Made by a program: the position numbers and the translations under genes. This document shows positions 27,389-37,683 of a stretch of DNA of 64,000 nt, in pieces (the stretch's first letter is position 1; the number at the start of each line of letters is the position of its first letter). Source of the stretch: Planctomycetaceae bacterium UBA2671 (GTDB lineage: Bacteria > Planctomycetota > Planctomycetia > Planctomycetales > Planctomycetaceae); contig DEML01000009.1 in NCBI GenBank assembly GCA_002359185.1, positions 221,674 through 285,673 of the forward strand, written 5' to 3'. The notes beneath the pieces are model-generated. The model did no database searches and had not been told where the DNA came from. It was given only the letters and a program-made list of their open reading frames with translations.

Positions 27389-28438
27389 ATGAAAGATATT
27401 CAAACAATTTCTGTTTCCTCTATAAGATCTCGAATGAGAAAGGTCTGCGTGGCAACTATAGATACCTCAGAAAATCTGGTGACAATTACGGCCTCGATTG
27501 AGAGAATTCGACAAGTCTTCGGACCTCAGGATACTCACCTGCGAGCATTATTAAAGTCGATCCCCGTGAATGTCGTGTCTGTTGAAGATCAGATTCGCAT
27601 CACTGGCGAAAATGCGACTGATGTCAGTAAAGCAAAAGATGTTCTCCAGACATTGTGTGACAAAGTAAAAAATCGTCAGGAAATTACCACTAAGGAAGTG
27701 ACTCGTCTACTGGAACCGTCAATAGTTTTAGATGAGCCTGTTGAAATCAATTCGCAGGATTCAAAATCGGAACGCCTCATTCCTCGCAAACAGGTGGCGG
27801 GCAAGATCACGGCAAAAACCAGTGGTCAGGCTCGTTATATGCACGCGATTGCCGAGAATGATCTGGTCTTTTGCAGTGGACCAGCAGGTTCCGGGAAAAC
27901 CTATCTGGCGGTGGCGATGGCCCTCGAGGCATTGCGATCGGAACGGGTGCGGAAAATCGTCCTTGTACGACCAGCTGTCGAGGCCGGAGAACGGCTCGGT
28001 TTTTTGCCCGGAGATATGCTGGCCAAAGTGAATCCGTTCCTGCGACCGCTGCTCGATGCACTTCGAGACATGCTCGATTTCGACACAGTCCAAAAATACA
28101 TCGAACATGATGTGATTGAAATTGTTCCCCTGGCATTTATGCGCGGGCGAACACTCAACGATACGTTCATGATTCTCGACGAGGCCCAGAACACAACGAT
28201 CACTCAGATGAAAATGTTTTTGACCCGCATGGGAACAGAGTCAAAGATTGTAGTGACTGGTGATGAAACACAAAACGATTTGCCAGCCAATGTACAGAGT
28301 GGACTTTCCGATGCCATGCGTCGCCTGGGACGAATTACGGGAATTTCAAATGTCAAACTCGACGGTCGCGATATCGTTCGCCATCGGCTCGTCCGCGAAA
28401 TTGTTGATGCTTATGACAGCCTGACCCATAATAAGTAG
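27389..28438 (+). CDS. phoH: PhoH family ATPase
   Basis: About 349 residues. An N-terminal KH-like region precedes the P-loop domain with Walker A GPAGSGKT, the segment VLVRPAVEAGERLGFLPGDM, Walker B FMILDEAQNTT and the sensor VVTGDETQNDLP, which together are diagnostic of PhoH (YbeZ type). PhoH proteins are cytoplasmic ATPases tied to RNA metabolism and usually stand beside ybeY. The start is uncertain: TTG 27359, ATG 27389 and ATG 27434 are all possible in frame and none has a strong ribosome site. The conserved fold starts at ATIDTSENLV, so the ATG at 27434 is also plausible. pgpH follows 213 bases later on the same strand. Confidence 0.9.
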   Translation: MKDIQTISVSSIRSRMRKVCVATIDTSENLVTITASIERIRQVFGPQDTHLRALLKSIPVNVVSVEDQIRITGENATDVSKAKDVLQTLCDKVKNRQEITTKEVTRLLEPSIVLDEPVEINSQDSKSERLIPRKQVAGKITAKTSGQARYMHAIAENDLVFCSGPAGSGKTYLAVAMALEALRSERVRKIVLVRPAVEAGERLGFLPGDMLAKVNPFLRPLLDALRDMLDFDTVQKYIEHDVIEIVPLAFMRGRTLNDTFMILDEAQNTTITQMKMFLTRMGTESKIVVTGDETQNDLPANVQSGLSDAMRRLGRITGISNVKLDGRDIVRHRLVREIVDAYDSLTHNK

Positions 28439-28651
28439 AGGCTTCACGGTCAGAGGAAATGAAAATCACACCAGCCGGTCAGGGAATCCAATCGCCGTAA
28501 AAAATGCAGTTTAGCAGATATTCCAGCCGTTACTTGTTATGATTTTGCATTCACATTTCTCTGAACGAACTTCCTGGAAACAGGATTTTCAGGGATGATT
28601 CTGGTTCAGTGACAAAATCATAAGAAGCATACGGTCATCATCCGGTAGGCC

Positions 28652-31054
28652 ATGAAAATATTTTCATCACACAAGCGATCTCGTGTCGCACGGAAAACTC
28701 CTCATCGAGCCGGCACGCAATCGTTGTCGCAGTTTTTCTCATTGCGATATCAACGAGGCCGTCTGGTTCAACAACTGATAGGATTCCTCGGCGTCATTGC
28801 AATCGTCGTGGCAATTCAGGGGTGGATTTACCCGTTCACTTACCGCGTCGGCGATCGATTTCCTAACGGCTTATCCGCTCGTATGACTTTCAAGGTTGTG
28901 AACAATTTTGAAACGTCTCGCATAGCCAAAGAACGGGAACGGCTCGTTCCCCTGATTTTCCGCAACGATTCCAGCACTTTAAAACTTGCTCCCGATCAAC
29001 TCAAAGCAGCCTTAGGAGCGATTGCCGAAGCCAAGACGTTAACCGACTTAAGCCTGGAAGTTCAACAGGCATTCGGATTGATCGAAGGCCCCTCAATCCC
29101 GAAAATTGATCTCACGAATCCGACACAGGGAGGTGCGATCGATGTCAGTACGGATGTTCGTTTTCGGTTCGAGCAATTGAAGCAAGCCATCACTCCGCTC
29201 GATGCCCGGCAATCGGACACCCATATTTCCAGTATTATCGATGAGTTCACTCGGCTGATTCAACCTCTCTATAAAACAGGAATTATCGATGCCAGGGATC
29301 TTACGCGAAGAGATCTCGGCCTTGATTCTCCATTAGCGATTGTGGATGCCAACGTCGAACTGCCCCGACCAAATCCCCTTGAAGATACTGAACTCTGGAT
29401 CGCTGTCAGTATTACCGATGTCGCACTGAGTGACCTGTTGAACGATGCAGGATTTCTTGGTCATCGCTGGTCCGATTTTCCACGCTTGGAAACAATTCGG
29501 CAACCACTCGAACAATGGATGCGCAATCAGGTTCGGCACACCCTCGAATACGATCAGGCCAACACGCAACTGGCTCGTCGCTGGGCAGGGAAACAGGTGG
29601 AACCGGTTTACGATTTGATCAACGAAGGGGACGAATTTCTTCCTCCCGATGGAATCGTCGATCGCAATCTGCTTAACATTCTCATCGCAGAATACGAAGC
29701 ATCCCTGGAACTTTTTACCTTCGAGACACGATTGGCTCGAGCGGCAATTGTGTTTCTCATGGTGTCGATATTGTTAGTGATTGCCTCTTGGTACTTATTT
29801 CGATTCGAAAGCGGATTGATCAACAGTTGGGCACGACTTTCGGTATTGCTCTCTGTGATCGCACTTGCAGTGCTGATTGGAAGATTAACTTCTTTCGATC
29901 CGGTTCGTGGTGAAGTCGCTATTGTTGTCGCCACATCTATGATTATTGCAGTAGCCTACAATCAGCGACTTGCAGTCGCGACTGCATTTCTTATTAGCCT
30001 GTTGATTGCGATGGCAACGCGAATTAATTTCGCTCAATTCACAGTCATGCTTTCTGCGGCAACCATCGCGATTACGAGTCTGCAACGCGTTCAATCCCGG
30101 TCCACAATCATCAAAGCAGGGTTTCTTTCTGGACTGCTCACTTTTGTTGTTGCCTGGGGTATGGAGATTTTGCTGTATCCGTCCGACTCACTTTATTACT
30201 GGTTTGATCCCCTACTCTTGCAACTTTGCCTCAAATACGCGGGCTGGTGCGTGCTGGCTGGGTTCATTCTGGCGGGGAGTATGCCTTTTATTGAATCGAC
30301 CTTTGGAGTTGTCACCGGAATTAGTCTGCTGGAAATGAGCGACCCGTCTCATCCCCTCTTACAGGAACTTGTCCGCCGTGCTCCGGGGACTTATAACCAC
30401 TCCATTGCATTAGCCACAATTGGCGAAGCCGCAGCCAAAGAAATTGGAGCAGATGGCCTTCTCGTTCGCGTGGGAGCTTATTTCCACGACATTGGGAAAA
30501 TTCCAAAAGCCGAATACTTCATTGAAAATCGCCCTTCCGGAGCAGTCAACAGGCACGACACGCTTGCACCGGCAATGAGTACGCTCATCATTATCGGCCA
30601 TGTCAAAGATGGGGTTGAGTTGGCCGAAGAGTATCATTTACCGCAGGTTCTGATTGATTTCATCGAACAGCATCACGGCACAACTCTGGTTGAGTACTTC
30701 TTTCATGCGGCCAACAAAAAGGCGGATGAAGAACCCGATCGCAAGCAGGATGTCGAAGAATCTGCGTTTCGATATCCCGGTCCGAAACCTCAAACAAAAG
30801 AAGCGGGGATTCTGATGCTGGCCGACTGTGTCGAATCGGCCAGTCGCACACTGAGCGAACCGACGCCCGCCCGAATTCGCACCCTCGTCCATCAATTGAC
30901 GATGAAGCGCTTGCTCGATGGACAATTCGACGAATGCTCACTCAAACTGAGCGAAATTCATCAAATTGAAGAATCTCTCATCAAGTCACTCATCAGCATG
31001 CACCATGGCCGCATCGTTTATCCGGAATCCACCAAAGTCCAGAAAACCGCTTAA
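28652..31054 (+). CDS. pgpH: 7TM-HD cyclic-di-AMP phosphodiesterase PgpH/YqfF
   Basis: An 800-residue membrane phosphodiesterase. One N-terminal membrane helix (about 42-65) precedes a large extracytoplasmic 7TMR-HDED domain. Then come seven membrane helices between about 355 and 565 and a C-terminal HD domain. The HD motifs are PGTYNHSIALATIGE, the metal-binding VGAYFHDIGKIPKAEYFIEN, IIIGHVKDG and FIEQHHGT. This layout is the PgpH/YqfF class that breaks down c-di-AMP. The fixed partners in many bacteria are phoH upstream and ybeY downstream; here phoH is upstream but the next gene is putA on the opposite strand. Confidence 0.93.
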   Translation: MKIFSSHKRSRVARKTPHRAGTQSLSQFFSLRYQRGRLVQQLIGFLGVIAIVVAIQGWIYPFTYRVGDRFPNGLSARMTFKVVNNFETSRIAKERERLVPLIFRNDSSTLKLAPDQLKAALGAIAEAKTLTDLSLEVQQAFGLIEGPSIPKIDLTNPTQGGAIDVSTDVRFRFEQLKQAITPLDARQSDTHISSIIDEFTRLIQPLYKTGIIDARDLTRRDLGLDSPLAIVDANVELPRPNPLEDTELWIAVSITDVALSDLLNDAGFLGHRWSDFPRLETIRQPLEQWMRNQVRHTLEYDQANTQLARRWAGKQVEPVYDLINEGDEFLPPDGIVDRNLLNILIAEYEASLELFTFETRLARAAIVFLMVSILLVIASWYLFRFESGLINSWARLSVLLSVIALAVLIGRLTSFDPVRGEVAIVVATSMIIAVAYNQRLAVATAFLISLLIAMATRINFAQFTVMLSAATIAITSLQRVQSRSTIIKAGFLSGLLTFVVAWGMEILLYPSDSLYYWFDPLLLQLCLKYAGWCVLAGFILAGSMPFIESTFGVVTGISLLEMSDPSHPLLQELVRRAPGTYNHSIALATIGEAAAKEIGADGLLVRVGAYFHDIGKIPKAEYFIENRPSGAVNRHDTLAPAMSTLIIIGHVKDGVELAEEYHLPQVLIDFIEQHHGTTLVEYFFHAANKKADEEPDRKQDVEESAFRYPGPKPQTKEAGILMLADCVESASRTLSEPTPARIRTLVHQLTMKRLLDGQFDECSLKLSEIHQIEESLIKSLISMHHGRIVYPESTKVQKTA

Positions 31055-31134
31055 GTCATTCAGCCTGTTTCATGAAGCATCTTAACCCGAAGCGTCAGCG
31101 AGGGGACGACGTTCAATTGAAAATAAGAGTATAA

Positions 31135-31166
31135 ACTTGTTCCCAAGTTACCCCTTAAGAACAAGT
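31135..31166. repeat. Inverted repeat between pgpH and putA
   Basis: ACTTGTTC at 31135-31142 pairs with GAACAAGT at 31159-31166 around a 16-base loop in the gap between these convergent genes. There is no clear T-run on either side, so a terminator role is only possible. Confidence 0.4.
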
Positions 31167-31189
31167 AGAATAATTTCGAATAGCAATTA

Positions 31190-34100
31190 TTATTTGCTGG
31201 TTTGCTCTTCTGGAGCAAAACCTCGGCGGAGTGTGTTCTCTGTGATGTTGATCGGGATCAGGAATTCATGCAGGTAATCCGGGCCACCCGCTTTCGTGCC
31301 GATACCCGACATGCGGAATCCTCCGAACGGCTGACGGAACACCAAGGCTCCTGTGCACGGACGATTCAAATACAGATTGCCAACGCGAAATTCTGTGCGT
31401 GCCCGTTTCAAATTAACGGGACTGCGACTGTAAACACCACCTGTCAGGGCGAAGTCGGTATCGTTAGCGAACTTGATCGCTTCGCTAAAGTCTTTCGCTT
31501 TAATAACTACCAGGACCGGACCAAAAATTTCTTCCCGGGCGAGGCGATCACTTGACGTGACATTCGTAAAGACATGCGGACCCACATAACAGCCCTGCTT
31601 TTTCAACTTGCCGGGAACTTCAATTCCAACAAGTAACTCCGCTTCTTCCCGTCCTAATTCCAAATAATGTTCGATCTGCTCCTGAGCAGCTTTATCGATG
31701 ACCGGACCAACTTTCGTACCGGGATTATCGGAAGGGCCAATCTGCAAAGTTTCTACTGCGGCTTTGAGACGAGTACAAAACTCTTCATAGACCGACTGCA
31801 GAACAATAACCCGTGAACAGGCAGAACATTTTTGACCTGAGTAGCCGAAGGCGCTTGCAACGACCCCATGAACCGCTTCATCGAGGTCGGCATCGTCATC
31901 GACAATGATCGCATTCTTGCCACCCATTTCGGCAATCACACGTTTCACACTGTTATGAGCGGGGGTCGATTCTGCTGCTTTCTGATTGATCTCCAGCCCC
32001 ACTTCACGCGACCCCGTAAAGGCAACAACATCGACATCGGGACTGCTGACTAATTCTGGCCCGATCTCTTCGCCAATGCCTGGCAAATAATTGACCACGC
32101 CATCGGGAATTCCTGTCGCGCGAATGATTTCCATCAACTTGGCAGCGATGACTGGGGATTGCTCTGCTGGTTTCATCACAACAGTATTTCCTGTCACGAT
32201 GGCTGCTGCCGTCATGCCTGTCAGAATTGCGAGTGGAAAATTCCAGGGAGAAATAATGACTGCAACCCCACGTGGACGATAAAAATACTCGTTCTCTTCA
32301 CCTGGCAAATCCGCTTCAAGAGAATGATCCATCTGCCGCATGCTTTCCGCATAATAGCGACAGAAATCAATCGCCTCTGCAACATCGGCGTCGGCATCGA
32401 TCCACGGTTTCCCGGATTCATAGATAATCCACGACGCCAGTTCGATTCGTCGTTCCTGCAATCCGCGAGCAATCAGTTCGACATACTCGGCTCGATGATC
32501 GGCATCAATGGCCGACCAGGTCGAAAAGGTTCGACGAGCCGCATCGATCGCGTCATTGGCCAGTTCGGGAGTCGCAGAAGAGACTCGACCAACGATAATT
32601 TCCCGATCAAACGGACACCGTGAATTCAGCATTTGCCGTGTTTCGTAGGCTTTTCCGCTGATCACAATCGGATATTCCAAGCCGCATTCTTCGCGAACCG
32701 ATTTTAATGCCGCCTGCATCGCTTCCTGATTTTCGGTCTGACCAAAATCAGTCAGTGGCTCATTCATGAACGGCAATACAGGAGCGGGAGTAGATTTTGT
32801 TTTATCAATCATTTTCTGGGGGCTCATCATCAATTCCTCAATCGAGCGTTCTTCCTGATAACTTTGACGGAGAAACGAATCGTTCGATGTATTTTCAAGC
32901 AGACGGCGAACAAGGTAAGCCATCCCGGGGATCAATTCTCCAAACGGAGCATACACGCGAACGCGATACCCCATTTCGGAAAAGGCCTGAGCTTCTTCCT
33001 GGCCCATGCCGTACAGCATCTGGATTTCAAAAGCATCCTTGGGCACAGACAATTCTTTCGCAACCGCCAACGCATGGGAAACGCTTCGCAGGTTATGGCT
33101 GCCAATTGCTGGAGAAAGCCAATCGTAATTTTCAAAGAGAAACTCAGTCAGCGATTCAAAATTTGCATCGGTTTCTGCTTTCTGTTCAAAAACCGGAACC
33201 GGCCAGTTTCTTAAACCGGCAATCACGGTTTCGTAATCCCAGTAAGCCCCTTTGACGAGCCGAACGGTTATCGGTGTACCACGCTGTTTTGTCCATTCCA
33301 GCAGCGACTGCAAATCTTCTTCAGCCTCTTTGAGATACGCCTGACAGACAATCCCCACATGCGGATATCCGGCAAATTCTGGTTCCATAAGAGCCGTTTT
33401 GAAGATCTGATAGGTCAAATCTTTGTAGTCGTATTGTTCCATGTCGACATTGACGAACACATCATGCTCAATCGCTGCCTGCAGAATTGGTCGCAGTCGT
33501 TTGAGCACTCGCTTTGTCGTTCCAGCCGGATCAATCGGATTGAAATCGCCATCCAGTGCAGACAGTTTGAGGGAGACATTGGCACGCGGAATAGGTCCGA
33601 GATGATTCGAATCAATCTGCGAGGCTTCCCGCAATGTTTCCAGTCGCGGTGCGAGTTTCTCGATCAAATCCAGATACGATTGCTGATACGCCTCAGCTTC
33701 CTGATGACTCAACACCGCTTCACCGAGACGATCGAGTGTGGTCGCAAAACCGGCATCTCGAATTTTCATCACCGATTGAATAATCTCATCGGCATTGCTG
33801 CCTGCAATGAAACGCTCCGCCATCCGACGGGCATTGCTGCGGGCATTAATCGCCAGAGCTCGCCCCAGAATCCGATTCCCATCGGTCACATGCAGCGCCA
33901 TACGGGCGGCCCAGGGGAGATGCTGCTGAACATCTTCGAAGTATTCATGCAGATGCCGATTGAGCGTTTCATGATTCCGCAGCATCGGCAGGACATCGAC
34001 AAATCGGAACAACTGTACCTTGACCGATTCATCTGCCATCGCCCAGTTCATGATTCGATTATCAAGCCAGCGACGATCGAACATCGAGGGCTGCTGCCGT

Positions 34101-34201
34101 TGCAGACGCCCCCAAACCCGCTTTCCAGTTTGAAGCGTCTGTTCTTCGATCGCTTCGGTCGATTGAGTTGCCTTCCGTTTTCCCACACCATCACCAGTCA
34201 C
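31190..34201 (-). CDS. putA: Bifunctional proline dehydrogenase / glutamate semialdehyde dehydrogenase PutA
   Basis: A 1003-residue enzyme that oxidises proline to glutamate. The proline dehydrogenase barrel covers about 100-430 (SLKLSALDGDFNPID, RLVKGAYWDYE, YGMGQEEAQAF, APFGELIPGMAYLVRRL). The aldehyde dehydrogenase half covers about 515-985, with the NAD region PWNFPLAILTG, the active-site region AEMGGKNAIIVDDDAD and the catalytic Cys near 792 in SGQKCSACS. There is no ribbon-helix-helix DNA-binding domain, so it is not the autorepressor form of PutA. The start is GTG at 34201. No proline transporter is adjacent. It is a single-gene unit, convergent with pgpH. Confidence 0.95.
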   Translation of the reverse strand: MTGDGVGKRKATQSTEAIEEQTLQTGKRVWGRLQRQQPSMFDRRWLDNRIMNWAMADESVKVQLFRFVDVLPMLRNHETLNRHLHEYFEDVQQHLPWAARMALHVTDGNRILGRALAINARSNARRMAERFIAGSNADEIIQSVMKIRDAGFATTLDRLGEAVLSHQEAEAYQQSYLDLIEKLAPRLETLREASQIDSNHLGPIPRANVSLKLSALDGDFNPIDPAGTTKRVLKRLRPILQAAIEHDVFVNVDMEQYDYKDLTYQIFKTALMEPEFAGYPHVGIVCQAYLKEAEEDLQSLLEWTKQRGTPITVRLVKGAYWDYETVIAGLRNWPVPVFEQKAETDANFESLTEFLFENYDWLSPAIGSHNLRSVSHALAVAKELSVPKDAFEIQMLYGMGQEEAQAFSEMGYRVRVYAPFGELIPGMAYLVRRLLENTSNDSFLRQSYQEERSIEELMMSPQKMIDKTKSTPAPVLPFMNEPLTDFGQTENQEAMQAALKSVREECGLEYPIVISGKAYETRQMLNSRCPFDREIIVGRVSSATPELANDAIDAARRTFSTWSAIDADHRAEYVELIARGLQERRIELASWIIYESGKPWIDADADVAEAIDFCRYYAESMRQMDHSLEADLPGEENEYFYRPRGVAVIISPWNFPLAILTGMTAAAIVTGNTVVMKPAEQSPVIAAKLMEIIRATGIPDGVVNYLPGIGEEIGPELVSSPDVDVVAFTGSREVGLEINQKAAESTPAHNSVKRVIAEMGGKNAIIVDDDADLDEAVHGVVASAFGYSGQKCSACSRVIVLQSVYEEFCTRLKAAVETLQIGPSDNPGTKVGPVIDKAAQEQIEHYLELGREEAELLVGIEVPGKLKKQGCYVGPHVFTNVTSSDRLAREEIFGPVLVVIKAKDFSEAIKFANDTDFALTGGVYSRSPVNLKRARTEFRVGNLYLNRPCTGALVFRQPFGGFRMSGIGTKAGGPDYLHEFLIPINITENTLRRGFAPEEQTSK

Positions 34202-34466
34202 GTCGGTTCCACCGACTTCATGTCTCTATGAGTACGACTGGAGCTGTCTTTACAAATCTGAAACCAGAGGCAGCGTATGTCCAGTCGAAATTTACCAAAC
34301 AAGCATTGTAGATCGTTCCCCTCATTTCCGAAAGCTAGCAGAGATCATTTTGAAACCTTTTCGATTGCGAAAACGGCATCAGAGGACAATGATGTAAAGA
34401 TGGTCGCTTAGTTTCCATCACGATAGCCCTCCGAATAAATTCACCGAAAACGAAAGAACAAAGCAG

Positions 34467-35708
34467 ATGGAACGAATACTCATCATTTTCCCAATCGTAT
34501 TCATGAGCCTCATAGTTTCAATAAAATCGTCTTACGCAGAGCCTACCTGGCCTCAATGGCGGGGTCCGGAGCGGGATGGTCAAGTCGACTCCATTCCCTT
34601 ACCAGAAACGCTCTCTGAGACTGATAATACGATCGTGTGGTCGATTCCCCTTGCTCCCAGCTATTCGGGGCCGGTGATTGCAGAGGGGAAAGTTTTTACC
34701 ACTGAGACCGTTGATGAAAAAGATGAGGTCGTCCGAGCTTTCGATCAGAAAACGGGAAAAGAACTTTGGAAAACCAGTTGGCCTGGTGCAATGAGTGTCT
34801 TTTTTATCGCCAAAGCCAATGGAGACTGGATTCGAGCCACTCCAGCATTTGCCGATAGAAAACTGTACGTCGCAGGCATGCAGGATCTGGTAGTTTGTCT
34901 GGATGCCAATGATGGTTCGATCCTTTGGAAAGCCGATCTGGCAAACGAATTTAAGACTGGCAATCCCCCTTTCGGATTTGTCTCTTCACCGTTAGTCGAT
35001 GGCGATGCTCTTTATATTCAGGCTGCGAATAGTGTCTGTCGCTTAAATGCACAAACTGGGAAAGTCGAATGGCGTGTGCTCAAGTCGAGCGAAGCATTTG
35101 GATCAGCATTCAGTTCCCCTGTCATCGCGACCATTCATGGCCAGCGGCAACTGGTCGTCCAAACGCGCAAGGAACTGGCGGGACTCAACCTCTCAGATGG
35201 CTCACCTTACTGGCAGACAGAAGTCCCGGCGTTTCGAGACATGAATATCCTCACTCCAACAATTCTGGGAAATAAAATCTTCACGAGCACGTATGGTGGT
35301 TCGTCCCTGATGTACGAAATTCAGAAACTAGCCGAGGGAACCTTTTCAGTCGCAGAACTTTGGACGAATAAGGCTCAAGGTTATATGTCCTCCCCTGTTG
35401 TTATCAATGGAGACATCTACCTGCATCTCAGAAACCAGCGATTCACCTGCATCAATTCCGAAACGGGAGAAACTAAATGGACAACAACCCCATTTGGTAA
35501 GTACTGGAGTCTGCTGACTGATGGCAATCGCATTCTCGCTCTTGATGAACGCGGAGATTTATTATTGATTAATGTCAATCCGAACGAATTTGAATTGATC
35601 AATCAGCTTCATGTTTCAGACTCCCCCAGTTGGGCTCATCTGGCTATCGACAAGGATCATATTTATGTACGTACTCTCGATGAACTGATAGTCTATTCCA
35701 ACAAATAA
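34467..35708 (+). CDS. Secreted PQQ-like beta-propeller protein
   Basis: A 413-residue protein with a signal peptide ending near SSYAEP and the mature start TWPQWRGPERDGQV, a common planctomycete opening of PQQ-blade proteins. Repeated blades of the A-x-x-x-G-x-x-L/E-W type are seen: FDQKTGKELWKTSW, LDANDGSILWKAD, LNAQTGKVEWRVL, LNLSDGSPYWQTE and INSETGETKWTTT. Such folds bind ligands or proteins in the periplasm. No quinoprotein catalytic residues were recognised, so enzyme function is not claimed. A CAP-domain gene follows 60 bases later on the same strand. Confidence 0.85.
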   Translation: MERILIIFPIVFMSLIVSIKSSYAEPTWPQWRGPERDGQVDSIPLPETLSETDNTIVWSIPLAPSYSGPVIAEGKVFTTETVDEKDEVVRAFDQKTGKELWKTSWPGAMSVFFIAKANGDWIRATPAFADRKLYVAGMQDLVVCLDANDGSILWKADLANEFKTGNPPFGFVSSPLVDGDALYIQAANSVCRLNAQTGKVEWRVLKSSEAFGSAFSSPVIATIHGQRQLVVQTRKELAGLNLSDGSPYWQTEVPAFRDMNILTPTILGNKIFTSTYGGSSLMYEIQKLAEGTFSVAELWTNKAQGYMSSPVVINGDIYLHLRNQRFTCINSETGETKWTTTPFGKYWSLLTDGNRILALDERGDLLLINVNPNEFELINQLHVSDSPSWAHLAIDKDHIYVRTLDELIVYSNK

Positions 35709-35768
35709 AATTTGCATCGCGTTAACTAACTTATTACTGATCCCAACTGACTCGCTCGCAGGTGGTAA

Positions 35769-36284
35769 ATGAACAGCTCTCGTATTTGGTTTGCAATTAT
35801 CCTGACCACATTATATTTCATCCCCGATATAGCCAGATCCGAGAAAGTTCCTGAGATACCTGCCAAGATGTCTGACGTAGAAAAATTGCTCATTGATAAA
35901 ACGAATCAATATCGTAAATCGAATAAGTTAAATTTGCTCTCCTCTGACAGCAAATTGAACCAGGCTGCAGGAAATCATGCTGCAGTCATGATCCAAACCA
36001 ATAATTTCAGCCATCAGGCAGGTAATACGAATCCATCCGATCGAGTCGAACAGGCAGGTTATCGCTGGTATTTTGTCGCGGAAAACATTGCCTGGCGCAT
36101 TGGTGATAATCAAATGACCGATGATCAACTGGCAGAAGCGATCCTCCAACAGTGGATCAATTCCCCCAGTCACAATCAAAACCTGCTGGCAAAACTGGCG
36201 AACCAATGTGGCGTTTCCATCACTTACGATGGGAATTCTGGACGAACTTACATCGTGATGCTTTACGCAAGACCCCGTAATTAA
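35769..36284 (+). CDS. Secreted CAP (SCP/PR1-like) domain protein
   Basis: A 171-residue protein with a signal peptide (about 1-24). The CAP fold starts at VEKLLIDKTNQYRKSNKL. The conserved motifs are the His in NNFSHQAGN, the Glu in FVAENIAWR, and INSPSHNQNLLAKLANQCGVS with its second His. These His and Glu residues form the CAP cavity. Bacterial CAP proteins are exported and their roles vary, including lipid or peptidoglycan-linked binding. It lies 60 bases after the PQQ protein gene and is probably co-transcribed with it. Confidence 0.88.
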   Translation: MNSSRIWFAIILTTLYFIPDIARSEKVPEIPAKMSDVEKLLIDKTNQYRKSNKLNLLSSDSKLNQAAGNHAAVMIQTNNFSHQAGNTNPSDRVEQAGYRWYFVAENIAWRIGDNQMTDDQLAEAILQQWINSPSHNQNLLAKLANQCGVSITYDGNSGRTYIVMLYARPRN

Positions 36285-36338
36285 GTATGACATCACTCAC
36301 TTATGTCATCTTATCTTGCTTAAATAGAGTCACATTCA

Positions 36339-37493
36339 ATGAAAATCGGCATCGCCGGCTGCGGCATCACAGGAACTGCGGTCGCGGCAATGCTCGCCGA
36401 GTTTGGGCACGAAGTCACGATTTTCGAGCAGGCTCCGGAATGTCATCCAATCGGAGCGGGAATCCTGCTGCAGCCGAGCGGACAGCAAATCCTGAAACGA
36501 CTTGGACTCTTCGAGGAAATCGAAGCCTACTCGGCTCGACTGGATGGTCTCGACGCCCGTCTCAAATCAGGCCGCCAGCTCGTGCGGCTCAAATATGCTC
36601 GACTGGATCCAGAATATTATGGCTTGGGTGTTCATCGTGGATTACTGTTTGATCGACTGCTCACTCTCTGCAAAAACCGAAATGTGACCATTCGGACCAA
36701 TAGTCCAGTCACAGGATTGGAACAAAACGCAAAGGACGCTCAATTCCAGATTCGTGAATCGGAATTGAGCGAACCATATGATTTTGTGATCGCCGCTGAT
36801 GGTTCTCGCTCCCGTCTCCGTGAAGCATCCGGTATTCGTTTTCACGGTTACGAATATGATTACGCGGCTCTCTGGATGACTGGCCCACTCGAATCGATTC
36901 AGGATCGCCTCTATCAAGTCGTTGATGGCACACAGCGACTTGTCGGATTACTCCCGATCGGCGAAGGTCAGGCCAGTTTTTTCTGGGGATTGCCTGCGAA
37001 CGAATATCAGAATTTAATCGCAGGCTCGTTCAATCAATGGAAAGACGAAGTCATTTCTTTATGCCCGGAGGCTGAGGAAATCCTGCAGAACATTGAATCC
37101 TTTGAGTCGCTGATTTTTACAACTTACCGCCACTTCCGTATGGATCGCTGGCACACAGATCGATGTATATTTCTGGGTGATGCCGCCCATCCTTCAAGTC
37201 CGCATCTCGGACAGGGAGTCAATCTCGCACTGGAAGATGCCGCCTGTTTTACGGATGCTTTGGAACAATCAACTCATTTCGAAGCCGCTTGCCAACTCTA
37301 CACTTCTCAGAGAAAAGCCAAGCTGCGTTACTATCAGAAAGTGACCAGCTTCCTGGCTCCTTTTTTTCAATCGGGATATTCCTCGCTGGCTTTCGGTCGC
37401 AACTGTGTACTGCCGATGTTGCCATCCGTTCCAATCGTCAGCCGAATGATGCTGCAAACATTGTGCGGAATCAAACGCAGTTGGTTGAGATAA
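36339..37493 (+). CDS. FAD-dependent monooxygenase (UbiH/PHBH-like)
   Basis: A 384-residue flavoprotein. The FAD-binding Rossmann motif is at the N-terminus (GIAGCGITGTAVAAML, 4-19), followed by the acidic IFEQAPE. A second FAD contact reads FLGDAAHPSSPHLGQGVNLALEDA at about 275-298, the GD motif of aromatic hydroxylases, and the DG motif is VIAADGSRSRLRE near 150-162. It catalyses NAD(P)H- and O2-dependent hydroxylation in the cytoplasm; the substrate cannot be named. It is 54 bases after the CAP gene. The downstream gap holds a GC-rich palindrome. Confidence 0.9.
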   Translation: MKIGIAGCGITGTAVAAMLAEFGHEVTIFEQAPECHPIGAGILLQPSGQQILKRLGLFEEIEAYSARLDGLDARLKSGRQLVRLKYARLDPEYYGLGVHRGLLFDRLLTLCKNRNVTIRTNSPVTGLEQNAKDAQFQIRESELSEPYDFVIAADGSRSRLREASGIRFHGYEYDYAALWMTGPLESIQDRLYQVVDGTQRLVGLLPIGEGQASFFWGLPANEYQNLIAGSFNQWKDEVISLCPEAEEILQNIESFESLIFTTYRHFRMDRWHTDRCIFLGDAAHPSSPHLGQGVNLALEDAACFTDALEQSTHFEAACQLYTSQRKAKLRYYQKVTSFLAPFFQSGYSSLAFGRNCVLPMLPSVPIVSRMMLQTLCGIKRSWLR

Positions 37494-37565
37494 CTTTTGA
37501 GCCTTGATTATTCGACAACAACAGTCAAGGCCGATATAAAGCGTTTCAATAATAATTATAGACAT

Positions 37566-37641
37566 GGGTGGCTGGGGTCGAACGAAGTGAGCCCCCAGAT
37601 GGTCGACATCTCTGGGGGCTTCGCTACGCCCCCAGCCATCC
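37566..37641. repeat. GC-rich nested palindrome (family 2)
   Basis: The outer arms GGGTGGCTGGGG (37566-37577) and CCCCAGCCATCC (37630-37641) enclose inner arms AGCCCCCAGA (37590-37599) and TCTGGGGGCT (37611-37620). It lies between the monooxygenase gene and ridA. Related elements are at 2771-2799, 51387-51471 and 62181-62214. Confidence 0.75.
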
Positions 37642-37683
37642 TTGAGTCCCTTTATCGTAACAATTTTTAGCAAGAGGTCCCAA

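Noticed and set aside
33359..34231. A 290-codon plus-strand open frame opposite putA
   Set aside because: It lies antisense to well-conserved putA codons and the translation has no domain or signal; long antisense frames are common here.
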